From Streptomyces sp. SID12488 (lineage in GTDB: Bacteria > Actinomycetota > Actinomycetes > Streptomycetales > Streptomycetaceae): a stretch of 64,000 nucleotides of DNA. Of the stretch, positions 26,159-34,489 are shown one piece after another. The position numbers and the translations under genes are program-made. The DNA lies in the NCBI RefSeq assembly GCF_010548275.1, contig NZ_JAAGLT010000008.1:1-64000 (forward strand), written 5' to 3'. Within the stretch, counting starts at the first letter, position 1; the number at the start of each line of letters is the position of its first letter. A model generated the notes under the pieces. It made no database searches. It had not been told where the DNA came from and saw only the letters and a list, made by a program, of their open reading frames with translations.

Positions 26159-27001
26159 TCAGCCCTTGACCGCGGAGCTGGCCACGCCTTGGACGAACCA
26201 GCGCTGGAAGAAGACGAAGACCACCAGTACGGGCAGGACGAGCAGGACGCCGAAGGCGAGGATCTGGCCCCAGTCGGGGGGCTGTTGGCCCTGGAACACG
26301 CTGATCTCCAAGGGGAGTGGGCGTACCGCGGGATCGGAGACCATCAGGACCGGCCACAGGAAGGAGCCCCACTGGATGAGGAAGGTGAGGATCGCGACCG
26401 AGGCGAACGCCGGCTTCGACATCGGGACGATGATCGCGAAGAAGGTGCGCCAGGGGCCCGCGCCGTCCAGCTTGGCGGCCTCCTCGATGCTCGGCGGGAT
26501 CTGCCGGAAGAACGTGTGGAACTGGTAGACGGAGAAGGCGTTGGCGATGAACGGCAGCGCCTGGATATAGGTCGTGTTGCGCTGGCCGTTGAACATGTAG
26601 AAGAGCGGGACGGCCACCGACTCGAACGGGATCAGCATCAGCAGCAGGACGAGGGTGAAGAGGGCCCGCCGCCCGCGCCCCGTCAGCAGGGAAAGGCCGT
26701 ACGCCGCCATCGAGTTGACGAACAGACCGCCCGTCACCACCACGAAGGCCAGCAGCACCGAGACACCCATGAACTGCCAGAAGTAGCCGGTGCTGTCGGA
26801 GTTGAGGCTGTCGAGGACGGCGGAGTAGTTGTCGAAGGACAGGTGCGTGGGCAGGAAGCCTGACAGTCCGTTCAGAACCTCGTCGGACGGCTTGAGGCTG
26901 CCCAGGAACAGGTAGAGGGCGGGCAGTGCGAAGACGAACGCCAGGACGCTGAGAACGGTGTAGTCGAGGACGAGACGGACGGGGGTACGGGTCATGGCCA
27001 T
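26159..27001 (-). CDS. Sugar ABC transporter permease (MalG type)
   Basis: A 280-aa membrane protein with six hydrophobic segments. The EAA loop SIEEAAKLDGAGPWRTFFAIIVPMSKP and the C-terminal WFVQGVASSAVKG are family marks. It follows the MalF-type gene by five bases and ends the operon before the hairpin at 25996. GAGGA lies upstream of the ATG at 27001; a second in-frame ATG lies six bases on. Confidence 0.9.
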   Translation of the reverse strand: MAMTRTPVRLVLDYTVLSVLAFVFALPALYLFLGSLKPSDEVLNGLSGFLPTHLSFDNYSAVLDSLNSDSTGYFWQFMGVSVLLAFVVVTGGLFVNSMAAYGLSLLTGRGRRALFTLVLLLMLIPFESVAVPLFYMFNGQRNTTYIQALPFIANAFSVYQFHTFFRQIPPSIEEAAKLDGAGPWRTFFAIIVPMSKPAFASVAILTFLIQWGSFLWPVLMVSDPAVRPLPLEISVFQGQQPPDWGQILAFGVLLVLPVLVVFVFFQRWFVQGVASSAVKG

Positions 27002-27006
27002 GTCTG

Positions 27007-27996
27007 TCAGTCCTCGTTGTCGGGCCGGACGAGACGGCGCTGGACGATCGTCAGGACGAGGACGATCAGGAAGAACACGACGGTGATCGCGGACGCCTGG
27101 CCGACGTTGTTCTGGTCGAAGGCGGTGGTCACGGCCTGGTACATGACCGTGCGGGCGGCGTCCTCGGCCAGACCGCCGCCGCGGATGAGGATGTACACCT
27201 GGTCGAAGACCCGGAAGGACATCACCGAGGTCAGCAGCGCGACGAAGACGAGCGTGCCGCGGATGCCGGGCAGGGTGACATGCCGGAACTGCTGCAGGCG
27301 ACTCGCACGGTCCAGGTCGGCGGCCTCGTACAGCTCACCCGGGATCTGCTGAAGGCCTGCCAGCAGGATGACCATCTGGAAACCGACGCCCTGCCACACC
27401 GACAGCACGATGATCGAGGCCATCGCGGTGGCACTGTCGCCGAGCCAGTCGAAAGCACCCCAGTTGCCGAAACTCACCATGTCCAGCAGGGAGTTGAGCA
27501 TGCCCTGCTCGCTGCGGGCGAGGATCAGGCGCCAGATCACGGCGACCAGCGCCATCGGGAAGACCACCGGCATGAAGAACAGGGACCGGAAGAGGCCGAT
27601 GGCCTTCAGCTTGCGGTTGAGGAGGATCGCGAGGCCGAGGGCGAGGCCCGTCTGCAGCGGTACGACCACCGCGGCGAAGGTCAGGTTGTTCAGCAGCGCC
27701 CGCAGGAACGGGCCGGACTGGTCGGGGTCGGTGAACAGGCGCCGGTAGTGCTCCACGCCGAAGAACGACGGCTCCAGCGGGGAGCCCAGTCGCACGTTGT
27801 AGAAGGAGAGCACGACGGCGTAGCAGAAGGGGATGCCGACGAACGCGATCAGCCCGCCGACGGCCGGGGCGGCCATGAGCAGTCCGTGCAGCCAGTCCCG
27901 GTTCTTGCGCCCCGCCCTCGGGAGCTTCACGGACGGCCCGGAGGAGGCCTGCTCCGCGCCCGGTGCCGCGGTGTGCGCGGGTTCCACGGTTTTCAC
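27007..27996 (-). CDS. Sugar ABC transporter permease (MalF type)
   Basis: A 329-aa permease. A variable N-terminal tail is followed by LHGLLMAAPAVGGLIAFVGIPFCYAVVLSFY, and the EAA motif reads GELYEAADLDRASRLQQFRHVTLPGIRG. The GTG at 27996 is preferred because AAAAGGA sits at good distance; an in-frame GTG at 28029 is the alternative. It lies between the binding protein and the MalG-type permease. No ATPase gene is present locally. Confidence 0.9.
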   Translation of the reverse strand: MKTVEPAHTAAPGAEQASSGPSVKLPRAGRKNRDWLHGLLMAAPAVGGLIAFVGIPFCYAVVLSFYNVRLGSPLEPSFFGVEHYRRLFTDPDQSGPFLRALLNNLTFAAVVVPLQTGLALGLAILLNRKLKAIGLFRSLFFMPVVFPMALVAVIWRLILARSEQGMLNSLLDMVSFGNWGAFDWLGDSATAMASIIVLSVWQGVGFQMVILLAGLQQIPGELYEAADLDRASRLQQFRHVTLPGIRGTLVFVALLTSVMSFRVFDQVYILIRGGGLAEDAARTVMYQAVTTAFDQNNVGQASAITVVFFLIVLVLTIVQRRLVRPDNED

Positions 27997-28062
27997 GGGT
28001 GTGGGTCCTTTTCCTGACGGGGCGGACACGGCATGTCGCGTGCCCGCCCCGGGCGTCGGTTC

Positions 28063-29406
28063 CTACGGGATCTTGTAGCCGGCGTTGTCGGAGTAGTCCT
28101 GGTCGATGGCGCGGGCGGCCTTCTCCAGCGCCGACTTCGGGTCCTTACCGCTGTAGATCGAGTTCAGGGCCTGGTAGAACTTCGCGGTGACCGTGGGATA
28201 TCCGGCGGTCACCGGGCGGGTGACGGCGACGCAGGACTTGGTGATGTCGGTGTCGCCGCACGGCTTGGCGAGCTGGTCGGCGAAGAGCTGGAGCGGACCG
28301 CCCTGCTTGTACAGCTCACTCTTGGCGAGCGTGGACTTGGTGCCGGGTACCGAGCCGTTGGCCTTCGTCATCGCACTGACGCTGGTGTCGCCAAGGAGGT
28401 AGTCCATGAAGGCGCCCGCGGCCTTGGCGTTCTTGGTGTCCGCGCCGATGCCCCAGGCCCATGAGCCCTGGCCGGTCTTGGGACCGTTGCCGAAGTCGGG
28501 CAGCGGCAGGACGACGAGGTCGTCGCCGAGGGCCTCGCTGTAGGCGGGGTACGTCCAGTTGCCGACCCAGCTCAGCGCCACCCTGCCCTTGGCGAAGGCG
28601 TTGCCGTCGGTGTTGGCGTCGACGTCCGTCTTCCAGGACTGGAAGGTCTTCATCGCCGAGACCACCGCCGGGCTGTCGAGGGCACCCTCGGCCTTTCCGT
28701 CCTTCAGCAGGGCACCGCCGGCCGACCACACGATCGGGGAGAAGCCGTAGGTGCCCCACTCGGAGGCCAGACCGTACTGCTCGGAGATGTCGAGAACCTT
28801 GCCGTCGCTGTCCTTGGCCTTGAGCGCCTTGAGCGCGGCTGTGAACTCGGCGGCGGTCCAGTCGTCGGACAGGCCGGTCGGGTACTTCACACCGGCCGCG
28901 TCGAGCAGCTTCTTGTTGCCCCACACCCCGAGGCCGGAGTCGAACATGCCCAGGCCGTAGTGCTTGCCGTCGATCTCGCCCTGCGCCTTGACGGCGTCGG
29001 TGACGTTGTCGAGGGTCTTCGCGGAGACGTGGTCGTCGAGCGGGGCGAGCTTGCTGTTGTAGACGAAGCTGGCCATCGTCGGGCCGTCGAACTCCATCAC
29101 GTCCGGCAGCTCGGAGGCGCTGGTGGCGGTGATGGTCTTTGTGTAGTCGTTCTCGGGGATCAGCTTCAGCTCGGCCTTGATGTCGCTCTGCGCGGAGTTG
29201 AAGGACTTCACCGCGCTCTGCAGTGCGGCGGCCTCGCTCGCCTGACCCTGGTGGGCCCAGACGCTGATCGTCCCCTTGCCGCTGCCCTCCTCGGCGGAGG
29301 CGCCACTGCCGCCGCCTCCACCACAGGCGGCCAGCGCGGCCAAGGGCAGGGCGAGGGCCAGACTCGTACAGACCGTGCGGCGGAACCTTCTGCTTCCGGC
29401 GTTCAT
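28063..29406 (-). CDS. Sugar-binding lipoprotein of ABC importer
   Basis: Family 1 solute-binding protein of 447 aa. The lipobox LAALAAC puts the lipid cysteine at residue 28, followed by a Gly-rich linker. TISVWAHQGQASEAAALQ, DVMEFDGPTMASFVYNSKLAPLD and VALSWVGNWTYPAYSEALG are characteristic. GGAGGCAG precedes the ATG at 29406. It follows the LacI gene on the same strand after 148 bases that hold simple repeats. The neighbouring GH32-like enzyme suggests a fructan-derived or related oligosaccharide ligand; this is inference. Confidence 0.9.
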   Translation of the reverse strand: MNAGSRRFRRTVCTSLALALPLAALAACGGGGGSGASAEEGSGKGTISVWAHQGQASEAAALQSAVKSFNSAQSDIKAELKLIPENDYTKTITATSASELPDVMEFDGPTMASFVYNSKLAPLDDHVSAKTLDNVTDAVKAQGEIDGKHYGLGMFDSGLGVWGNKKLLDAAGVKYPTGLSDDWTAAEFTAALKALKAKDSDGKVLDISEQYGLASEWGTYGFSPIVWSAGGALLKDGKAEGALDSPAVVSAMKTFQSWKTDVDANTDGNAFAKGRVALSWVGNWTYPAYSEALGDDLVVLPLPDFGNGPKTGQGSWAWGIGADTKNAKAAGAFMDYLLGDTSVSAMTKANGSVPGTKSTLAKSELYKQGGPLQLFADQLAKPCGDTDITKSCVAVTRPVTAGYPTVTAKFYQALNSIYSGKDPKSALEKAARAIDQDYSDNAGYKIP

Positions 29407-29450
29407 GGGCGCTGCCTCCGTGCTGGGTGAGGGTTCGGGTACTCGACGCT

Positions 29451-29512
29451 GCGGGTTGCGCGGGTTGCGCGGGTGCGTGGGTGTGGGGAGCGGGAGTGGG
29501 AGTGGGAGTGGG
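29451..29512. repeat. Short G-rich tandem repeats in the binding-protein leader
   Basis: GGGTTGCGC-type units (from 29452) and GGGAGT three times (about 29492-29509) lie between the LacI gene and the binding-protein gene. On the transcribed strand the leader would be C-rich. They may be slippage repeats or affect leader structure. Confidence 0.55.
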
Positions 29513-29554
29513 GTTCGAAGGGGGCCGGTGCGGGTGCCTGACGGACGGCCGGGA

Positions 29555-30580
29555 TCACAGGGGACTGCGAGGGCTCGGCGGGGCAGTGGTCTCGCGCAGC
29601 ACCAGGCGGATGGGCATCCGCACCTGCCCTGCCGGAGCCGGTTCGGCATCCGGCTCGTCGAGCTGTCGCAGCAGCAGCCGGGCGGCCTCCGCGCCCTGTG
29701 CCGGCACCGGCTGGGCGACGGTGGTCAGACCGATGACCTCGGCGAGTTCATGGTCGTCGAAGCCGATCACCGACACGTCGTCGGGAACCCTCAGCCGATG
29801 CCGGCGCAGGGCGCGCAGCGCACCCATCGCCATCTCGTCGGACTGTGCGAACACCGCGGTCGGCGGTCGGGAGACGGCGAGCAGCTCGGTCATCGCCCGT
29901 TCGCCGCCCCCGACGGTGTAGCCACCGTCCGCCTCCAGCGCCGGGTCGTGGGCGATACCGGCCTCGGCCAGCACGTCCAGGTATCCCTGACGGCGGGCGA
30001 TCGGAGTGGTCCAGTGCAGCGGCTCACTCTCCCCGGAGATCATGCCGATGCGCCGGTGGCCGAGGTTGACCAGGTGTCGTACGGCGCTGCCGGCACCGGC
30101 GTGGTCGTCGATGCCGACCACGGTGAAGCCGTCCCGGGCGCCGCCGACGGTGGTGGCCAGCGGCACTCCGAGGGAGCGCAGCGCCTCTTCCTCCTCCAGG
30201 TCGGGGATGAGCAGCGAGAGGACGGCGTCCACCCGCTTGCGCACCGGCAGCCTGGTGAAGAAGCGTTTGCGTGCCTCCGGTGAACCCAGGTTGTACAGCA
30301 GTACGTCGTAACCGGCCGCGCTGAACACCGTCTCGGCCGCGTCGAGCACGGTGCCGAAGAACCAGCGGCCGATGTGCGGGGCGACGACCCCGATGGTGAA
30401 CGTGCGCCCGCTGGCCAGGCTGGAGGCCGACCGCGAGGCGGTGTAGCCGAGTTGGGCGGCGACGGCCGCGATCTGCGCCCGCACCTCGTCGGAGACTCCT
30501 GTCCGGCCGCGCAATGCGCGGGACACCGTGGATGCGGAGACCCCGGCGACGCGGGCGACGTCGGTAATGCTGACCGTCAC
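29555..30580 (-). CDS. LacI-family regulator of the third sugar cluster
   Basis: Repressor of 341 aa. The HTH VSITDVARVAGVSASTVSRALRG is followed by the hinge SASSLASGRTFTIGVVAPHIG and an effector domain with TAVFAQSDEMAMGALRALRR and the ligand-site GFDDHELAEVIGLTTVAQP. The start is GTG at 30580 with GGAGGAAG. It is divergent from the GH32-like gene across a gap holding a CGCAAGCGTTTGCG dyad, and upstream of the importer genes on its own strand. It probably controls both sides. Confidence 0.9.
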   Translation of the reverse strand: MTVSITDVARVAGVSASTVSRALRGRTGVSDEVRAQIAAVAAQLGYTASRSASSLASGRTFTIGVVAPHIGRWFFGTVLDAAETVFSAAGYDVLLYNLGSPEARKRFFTRLPVRKRVDAVLSLLIPDLEEEEALRSLGVPLATTVGGARDGFTVVGIDDHAGAGSAVRHLVNLGHRRIGMISGESEPLHWTTPIARRQGYLDVLAEAGIAHDPALEADGGYTVGGGERAMTELLAVSRPPTAVFAQSDEMAMGALRALRRHRLRVPDDVSVIGFDDHELAEVIGLTTVAQPVPAQGAEAARLLLRQLDEPDAEPAPAGQVRMPIRLVLRETTAPPSPRSPL

Positions 30581-30650
30581 GGCTTCTTCCTCCCTCGGCT
30601 TCACACCGATGTGATCTGCGGGTGACGAGACCGTAAACCCGCCCTCGTTG

Positions 30651-30667
30651 TTGCGCAAGCGTTTGCG
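30651..30667. promoter_or_regulatory. LacI-type operator between regulator and GH32-like gene
   Basis: TTGCGCAAGCGTTTGCG contains the dyad CGCAAGC/GTTTGCG (30654-30667) with a central CG and one mismatched pair. It lies 71-87 bp upstream of the LacI start and about 93 bp before the GH32-like start. Confidence 0.72.
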
Positions 30668-30759
30668 TTCGGTTTTACTGGGGCCGATTCTCAAGCGAGA
30701 CCTTCGAGGTCAATGCTCAGCGCATGCGTTTGAGCGCTGCGAGCCGACAGGAACTGTGC

Positions 30760-32109
30760 ATGCGATACGCCCCGCCCGGCCTCTGCGTGAACGACTTCGC
30801 CCTGCTGCGCGACGACGACGGCACCTACGCCGTACTGCATCTGCAGGGCCCCTGGACCGCCGAGTTCGACCATCTGCGGATGGAGACCTCCTACGGGCGG
30901 GCCACGTCCACGGACCTGGTCTCCTGGCAGCCCCGGGGCACCGCGTTCGGCAACGGCCTGCCCGGCCGCTTCGACCAGCAGGCCGTGTGGACCATGCATC
31001 CCGTGCGGCACGGCGACGGAATGGCCATGTTCTACACCGGTGTCCTCGGCCTCACCCCGGGTGGCTGGCCGTTGCAGTCGGTCGGTCTGGCGTACTCCGA
31101 CCGCACCGACGGCACCGGCTGGCGCCGGCACGGCACCGGGCCCGTCGTCGAGGCGGACGCGCGGTGGTACCGCACCGGTGAACGCATGGGCTGGCGCGAC
31201 CCGTTCGTCGTGCGCGACGACGAGTCCGAGGGCTGGGTCATGGTGGTCTGCGCCGCCGACGCCTCACTGCCCGTCGAGGTCGGCGGATGTGTCGCCTGGG
31301 CCACCTCCGACGACCTGGAGCACTGGACCGTCCAGCCGCCGCTCATCTCTCCGGGTGACGTCGACGAGTTGGAGTGCCCCGTCCTGGAGCGTCTCGACGA
31401 CGGCAGTTGGCTCCTGCTGGGCGCCATCGGCGCCACGCGCGGTTTCGACGCGTGGACCGCGCCACGCCTGCGGGGCCCGTGGACCCGCCGCGGCCCGCTC
31501 GGCCCGACCGGCTCCTACGCCCCCCGCGTCGTCCACGCCCCTGACGGCTCCCGTGTCGTGCTGCACACCACGCCCCGACGCGTGAACCTCACCGATTCCG
31601 GTGAACGCTGTCGCGGCATGCTCGCCCAGCCCAAACTCCTGGTCACCGCCCCGGACGAGGCACCCCGTCTGGAATGGTGGCCCGGCCTGGACACCTGGCT
31701 CGGCGAGGAGACCGAACAGGCCGCACTGCACGCGGTCGGCGACCTCGCCCTCACCGGCCGAGTCGAGATCACCCTGCGCACCGACACCCCGGACGGCGGC
31801 CGTCCGGCGCTGCTCGTCGGCTGCGACGGCAAGAACCTCTGGATCACCGGCCCACACGGGGACCGGCTCGCCGAGACGGTGCTGACCGACCCGGCCGCGA
31901 CCCTGCGCATCCTCACCATCGGCGAATACGTCGAGGTCTACGCCGACGGCGTCTTCGCCCTGACCACCCTGTGCTACTCGGGCCACCCCGCCCCGTGGAC
32001 GCTCACGTCGGAGGTCAGTACGCGCACTGTCCCCGTGCGCCCGATCCGTCTGCCCGACCCCGACCGCGACGACGCCTCGGCTGTCTGGCCGGGCCCTTCC
32101 CCCGGCTGA
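30760..32109 (+). CDS. GH32-like beta-propeller glycoside hydrolase, cytoplasmic
   Basis: A 449-aa enzyme of the GH32/GH43-type five-bladed propeller fold without signal peptide. The nucleophile motif is VNDF near residue 10, reduced from the NDPNG usual in GH32. RDP is seen in GWRDPFVV and the acid/base EC in VDELECPVLE. The C-terminal part resembles a GH32 beta-sandwich. The ATG at 30760 is preferred because AGGAA lies seven bases upstream; an in-frame ATG at 30724 is possible. It is divergent from LacI and next to an importer, so it likely degrades the imported fructoside inside the cell. The unusual first motif leaves the substrate open. Confidence 0.78.
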   Translation: MRYAPPGLCVNDFALLRDDDGTYAVLHLQGPWTAEFDHLRMETSYGRATSTDLVSWQPRGTAFGNGLPGRFDQQAVWTMHPVRHGDGMAMFYTGVLGLTPGGWPLQSVGLAYSDRTDGTGWRRHGTGPVVEADARWYRTGERMGWRDPFVVRDDESEGWVMVVCAADASLPVEVGGCVAWATSDDLEHWTVQPPLISPGDVDELECPVLERLDDGSWLLLGAIGATRGFDAWTAPRLRGPWTRRGPLGPTGSYAPRVVHAPDGSRVVLHTTPRRVNLTDSGERCRGMLAQPKLLVTAPDEAPRLEWWPGLDTWLGEETEQAALHAVGDLALTGRVEITLRTDTPDGGRPALLVGCDGKNLWITGPHGDRLAETVLTDPAATLRILTIGEYVEVYADGVFALTTLCYSGHPAPWTLTSEVSTRTVPVRPIRLPDPDRDDASAVWPGPSPG

Positions 32110-32156
32110 TTCCGGGTGTGAGCAGACGCCTCGAACGATGGCTTCCCCAGACGACA

Positions 32157-32202
32157 CCGCCCGTCGCCGGGACCGGTTCACGACCGGCTCGGCGACGGGC
32201 GG
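32157..32202. terminator. Bidirectional terminator
   Basis: A perfect 13-bp outer stem (CCGCCCGTCGCCG 32157-32169 with its complement 32190-32202) and an inner 5-bp stem CCGGT/ACCGG around TTCACG-like loop sequence. It lies between the convergent GH32-like and GH27 genes. Confidence 0.85.
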
Positions 32203-32230
32203 CGGGGTGGTGGTGCGGGTCAGCTGAGGA

Positions 32231-34234
32231 TCAGTTGAGGGTCCACTGCTGGTTGGTCTGGCCGTTGCAGGTCCACAGGAGCAGCTTGGTGCCGTTGGTG
32301 GTCGCCGCCAGGTCGGCATCGAGGCACAGGCCCGACAGGTCGTTGGTGACGATGCCGTCGGAGTGGACGGTCCACTTCTGGTTGGTGCCGCCGGTGCAGT
32401 CCCAGATGATGACCTTCGTGCCGTTGGTGGTGCCGGCGCCGTCGGCGTCCAGGCACTTGTTGCCGTAGACGACGAGCTCACCGCGGGAAGTCTGCGTGAA
32501 GGTCTCGTTCCGCCCGCCGAAGCAGTCCCACAGGATGGCCTGGGAGCCGTCGGTGATGGTGTTCCTCTCCAGGCCGGCGCAGCGGTTCGAGGCGACGCTG
32601 ACGAGGGCGACGCCATTGGTGCCGGGGATGCCCTGGACACGGATCGCGTCGATGTCGGGCGCGGTGCTGCCGGAGACCGCCGCGAAGCGCACGGTGTTGG
32701 TGCCCTTGGCGAGGTGTGCCAGTACGGACACGGTGCGATAGGTCGTGGCCGAGCCGGTCGGCGGGAAGGCGACGACCTGGCTGTACTGGCCGTTGACCTG
32801 GACGGTGGCCTTGCGGGCGGTGCTGCCGCCGTTGGCGTAGGTGATGTCCACCAGCTTGGTGCCGGCCGCGCCGGTCGTGACGGCACTGAAGGTGGGCGTG
32901 GTGGCCGTGGTCGTGTCCTCGTAGGTCGACCCGGCCGCTTCGGTGCCGGAGACCGTGAGCAGGACGGCGTCGTTCGCCGGGACGGTGGTGGAGTAACTCG
33001 TGGCGTAGGAACCGGCGTTGGTCGCCGTCCAGGCATTGCGCACCGACGCGGAGGCGCTGGTCAGGCCGAGGTCCGCCCAGCGTACGGTCATCGACGCCGA
33101 GGAGGACGTGCGGTTGAGCAGCAGCACCGCGCGCTTGCCCGTACCGGCGAGGACCTTGCCGTACACCTGAAGGTTGCGGGTGTCCTCGGCGACCTTGACG
33201 CCCTGGAGTCCGCGGGTGTCCTGGTCGATGGCGACGACCTCGCGGTTGGTGAGGATGTCGCGGGTGGCGGTGCTCATCGTGGCGAGGTTGTTGCCCGCGA
33301 GCAGCGGGGCGCCGGAGATCGCCCACAGGCCCATGTGCAGCCGGTTCTGGGCGGCGCTCAGACCGCTCATGCCGACCATCAGCATGTCGGGATCGTTGTA
33401 GTACCCGGTGTGCTGGGCGGCCGGTTGCAGGCCGCGGTCGAAGTTGGTGAGCATCATGCCCGTGGTCGCGGTCTGGCCCCACAGGATGACGTCGGTGCTG
33501 GTGCGCCACAGGTCGCCGTATCCGGAGGCCCAGTTCCAGGGAAGTCCGGTGCCCCACTCGCAGAAGGACAGCACCAGCTTGTGGCCGGTGACGGCGGTGG
33601 CGGCGTCGTTGGCGGCGGCGATCGCCTTGTACGTCGTCTCCGGGTCGAGGCCCTCCACCTTGCCGCCGCACCAGTCGATCTTGACGTAGTCGAAGCCCCA
33701 GCGCTGGAAGGTCTCCAGGTCCTGCTGGTAGTGGCCCTCCATACCGGTGTTGGGGGCCGCGGCGCGGGTGGTGGGGTAGTAGTAGCCGCAGCCGTTCTTG
33801 CCCGCGTCGCTGTAGATGCCGGCCTTCAGACCCTTGCTGTGGATGTAGTCGGCGACGGCCTTCATGCCGGTCGGCCACAGATCCGCGTCGACGGTGATGG
33901 TGCCGTCGGAGGCGCGGTCGCCCTGCCACCAGCCGTCGTCGAGGTTGACGTACTGGTATCCGGCCGCCCCCATGCCGGAGGAGACCAGGGCATCGGTCTG
34001 CTGCTTGATGACGTCGAAGTCGATGCTGCTGGCGAAGCTGTTCCAGGACGCCCAGCCCATCGACGGCGGAGTGACGGCGGCCTGGGTGGTGCTGACGGCG
34101 GTCGGCTCGGTGGCCGGTGACACCGAGGAATCGCGGTCGGCCACGGCCGTCAGGCCGGCCAGCGCGAGAGCGAGGGCGAGGACGCGAACGGTGATGCGTC
34201 CGGCCCAGCCTCGCGCGGCGAGGAGGTACGACAT
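32231..34234 (-). CDS. Secreted GH27 alpha-galactosidase-type enzyme with CBM and ricin domain
   Basis: A 667-aa secreted enzyme. A signal peptide (about 1-32) leads into the GH27 barrel starting PPSMGWASWNSF. The nucleophile is Asp187 in YVKIDWC, the likely acid/base is Asp248 in LWRTSTD, and the conserved NDPDML is at 280-285. An Ig-like C-domain, a CBM35-like module (about 440-535) and a ricin-type trefoil with repeated ILWDC, IIWDC and LLWTC follow. Expected activity is release of alpha-galactose (or beta-L-arabinopyranose) from plant polysaccharide. AGGAAAGG precedes the ATG. A 31-bp dyad lies 137-167 bp upstream. Confidence 0.9.
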   Translation of the reverse strand: MSYLLAARGWAGRITVRVLALALALAGLTAVADRDSSVSPATEPTAVSTTQAAVTPPSMGWASWNSFASSIDFDVIKQQTDALVSSGMGAAGYQYVNLDDGWWQGDRASDGTITVDADLWPTGMKAVADYIHSKGLKAGIYSDAGKNGCGYYYPTTRAAAPNTGMEGHYQQDLETFQRWGFDYVKIDWCGGKVEGLDPETTYKAIAAANDAATAVTGHKLVLSFCEWGTGLPWNWASGYGDLWRTSTDVILWGQTATTGMMLTNFDRGLQPAAQHTGYYNDPDMLMVGMSGLSAAQNRLHMGLWAISGAPLLAGNNLATMSTATRDILTNREVVAIDQDTRGLQGVKVAEDTRNLQVYGKVLAGTGKRAVLLLNRTSSSASMTVRWADLGLTSASASVRNAWTATNAGSYATSYSTTVPANDAVLLTVSGTEAAGSTYEDTTTATTPTFSAVTTGAAGTKLVDITYANGGSTARKATVQVNGQYSQVVAFPPTGSATTYRTVSVLAHLAKGTNTVRFAAVSGSTAPDIDAIRVQGIPGTNGVALVSVASNRCAGLERNTITDGSQAILWDCFGGRNETFTQTSRGELVVYGNKCLDADGAGTTNGTKVIIWDCTGGTNQKWTVHSDGIVTNDLSGLCLDADLAATTNGTKLLLWTCNGQTNQQWTLN

Positions 34235-34370
34235 GGAGAGCCTTTCCTGATCAGTACGCGATGCGGGAGGTCGCGTACCGCCGGTCTGTGGTGGTGGCGC
34301 CAGCCGTGGAAGTCGCCCGTCGGCGTGCCCTCACCTTGTGGGTGGCACTACCTGCGACGGCAAGCGTCGG

Positions 34371-34401
34371 TCGATATACCGAACATGGTTCGGTGAATCG
34401 A
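34371..34401. promoter_or_regulatory. 31-bp dyad upstream of GH27 gene
   Basis: The core ACCGAACATGGTTCGGT (34378-34394) is a perfect 17-bp palindrome around ATG, with flanking arms TCGAT (34371-34375) and ATCGA (34397-34401). It is probably an operator for the GH27 gene; no regulator gene is adjacent. Confidence 0.65.
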
Positions 34402-34411
34402 TCAGAAGGTA

Positions 34412-34480
34412 GGGCGTGGCCATGCACGCGTCAATCACCTCGGACATCATTGGTGAAGTCTGTGCGCACAGGCCACGCCC
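34412..34480. repeat. Long-range inverted repeat, possible terminator
   Basis: GGGCGTGGCC (34412-34421) pairs perfectly with GGCCACGCCC (34471-34480), with a small inner stem TCACC/GGTGA. It lies just beyond the stop of the minus-strand EEP gene and overlaps the promoter side of GH27. It may terminate the EEP transcript. Confidence 0.5.
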
Positions 34481-34489
34481 GTCGCTCGC

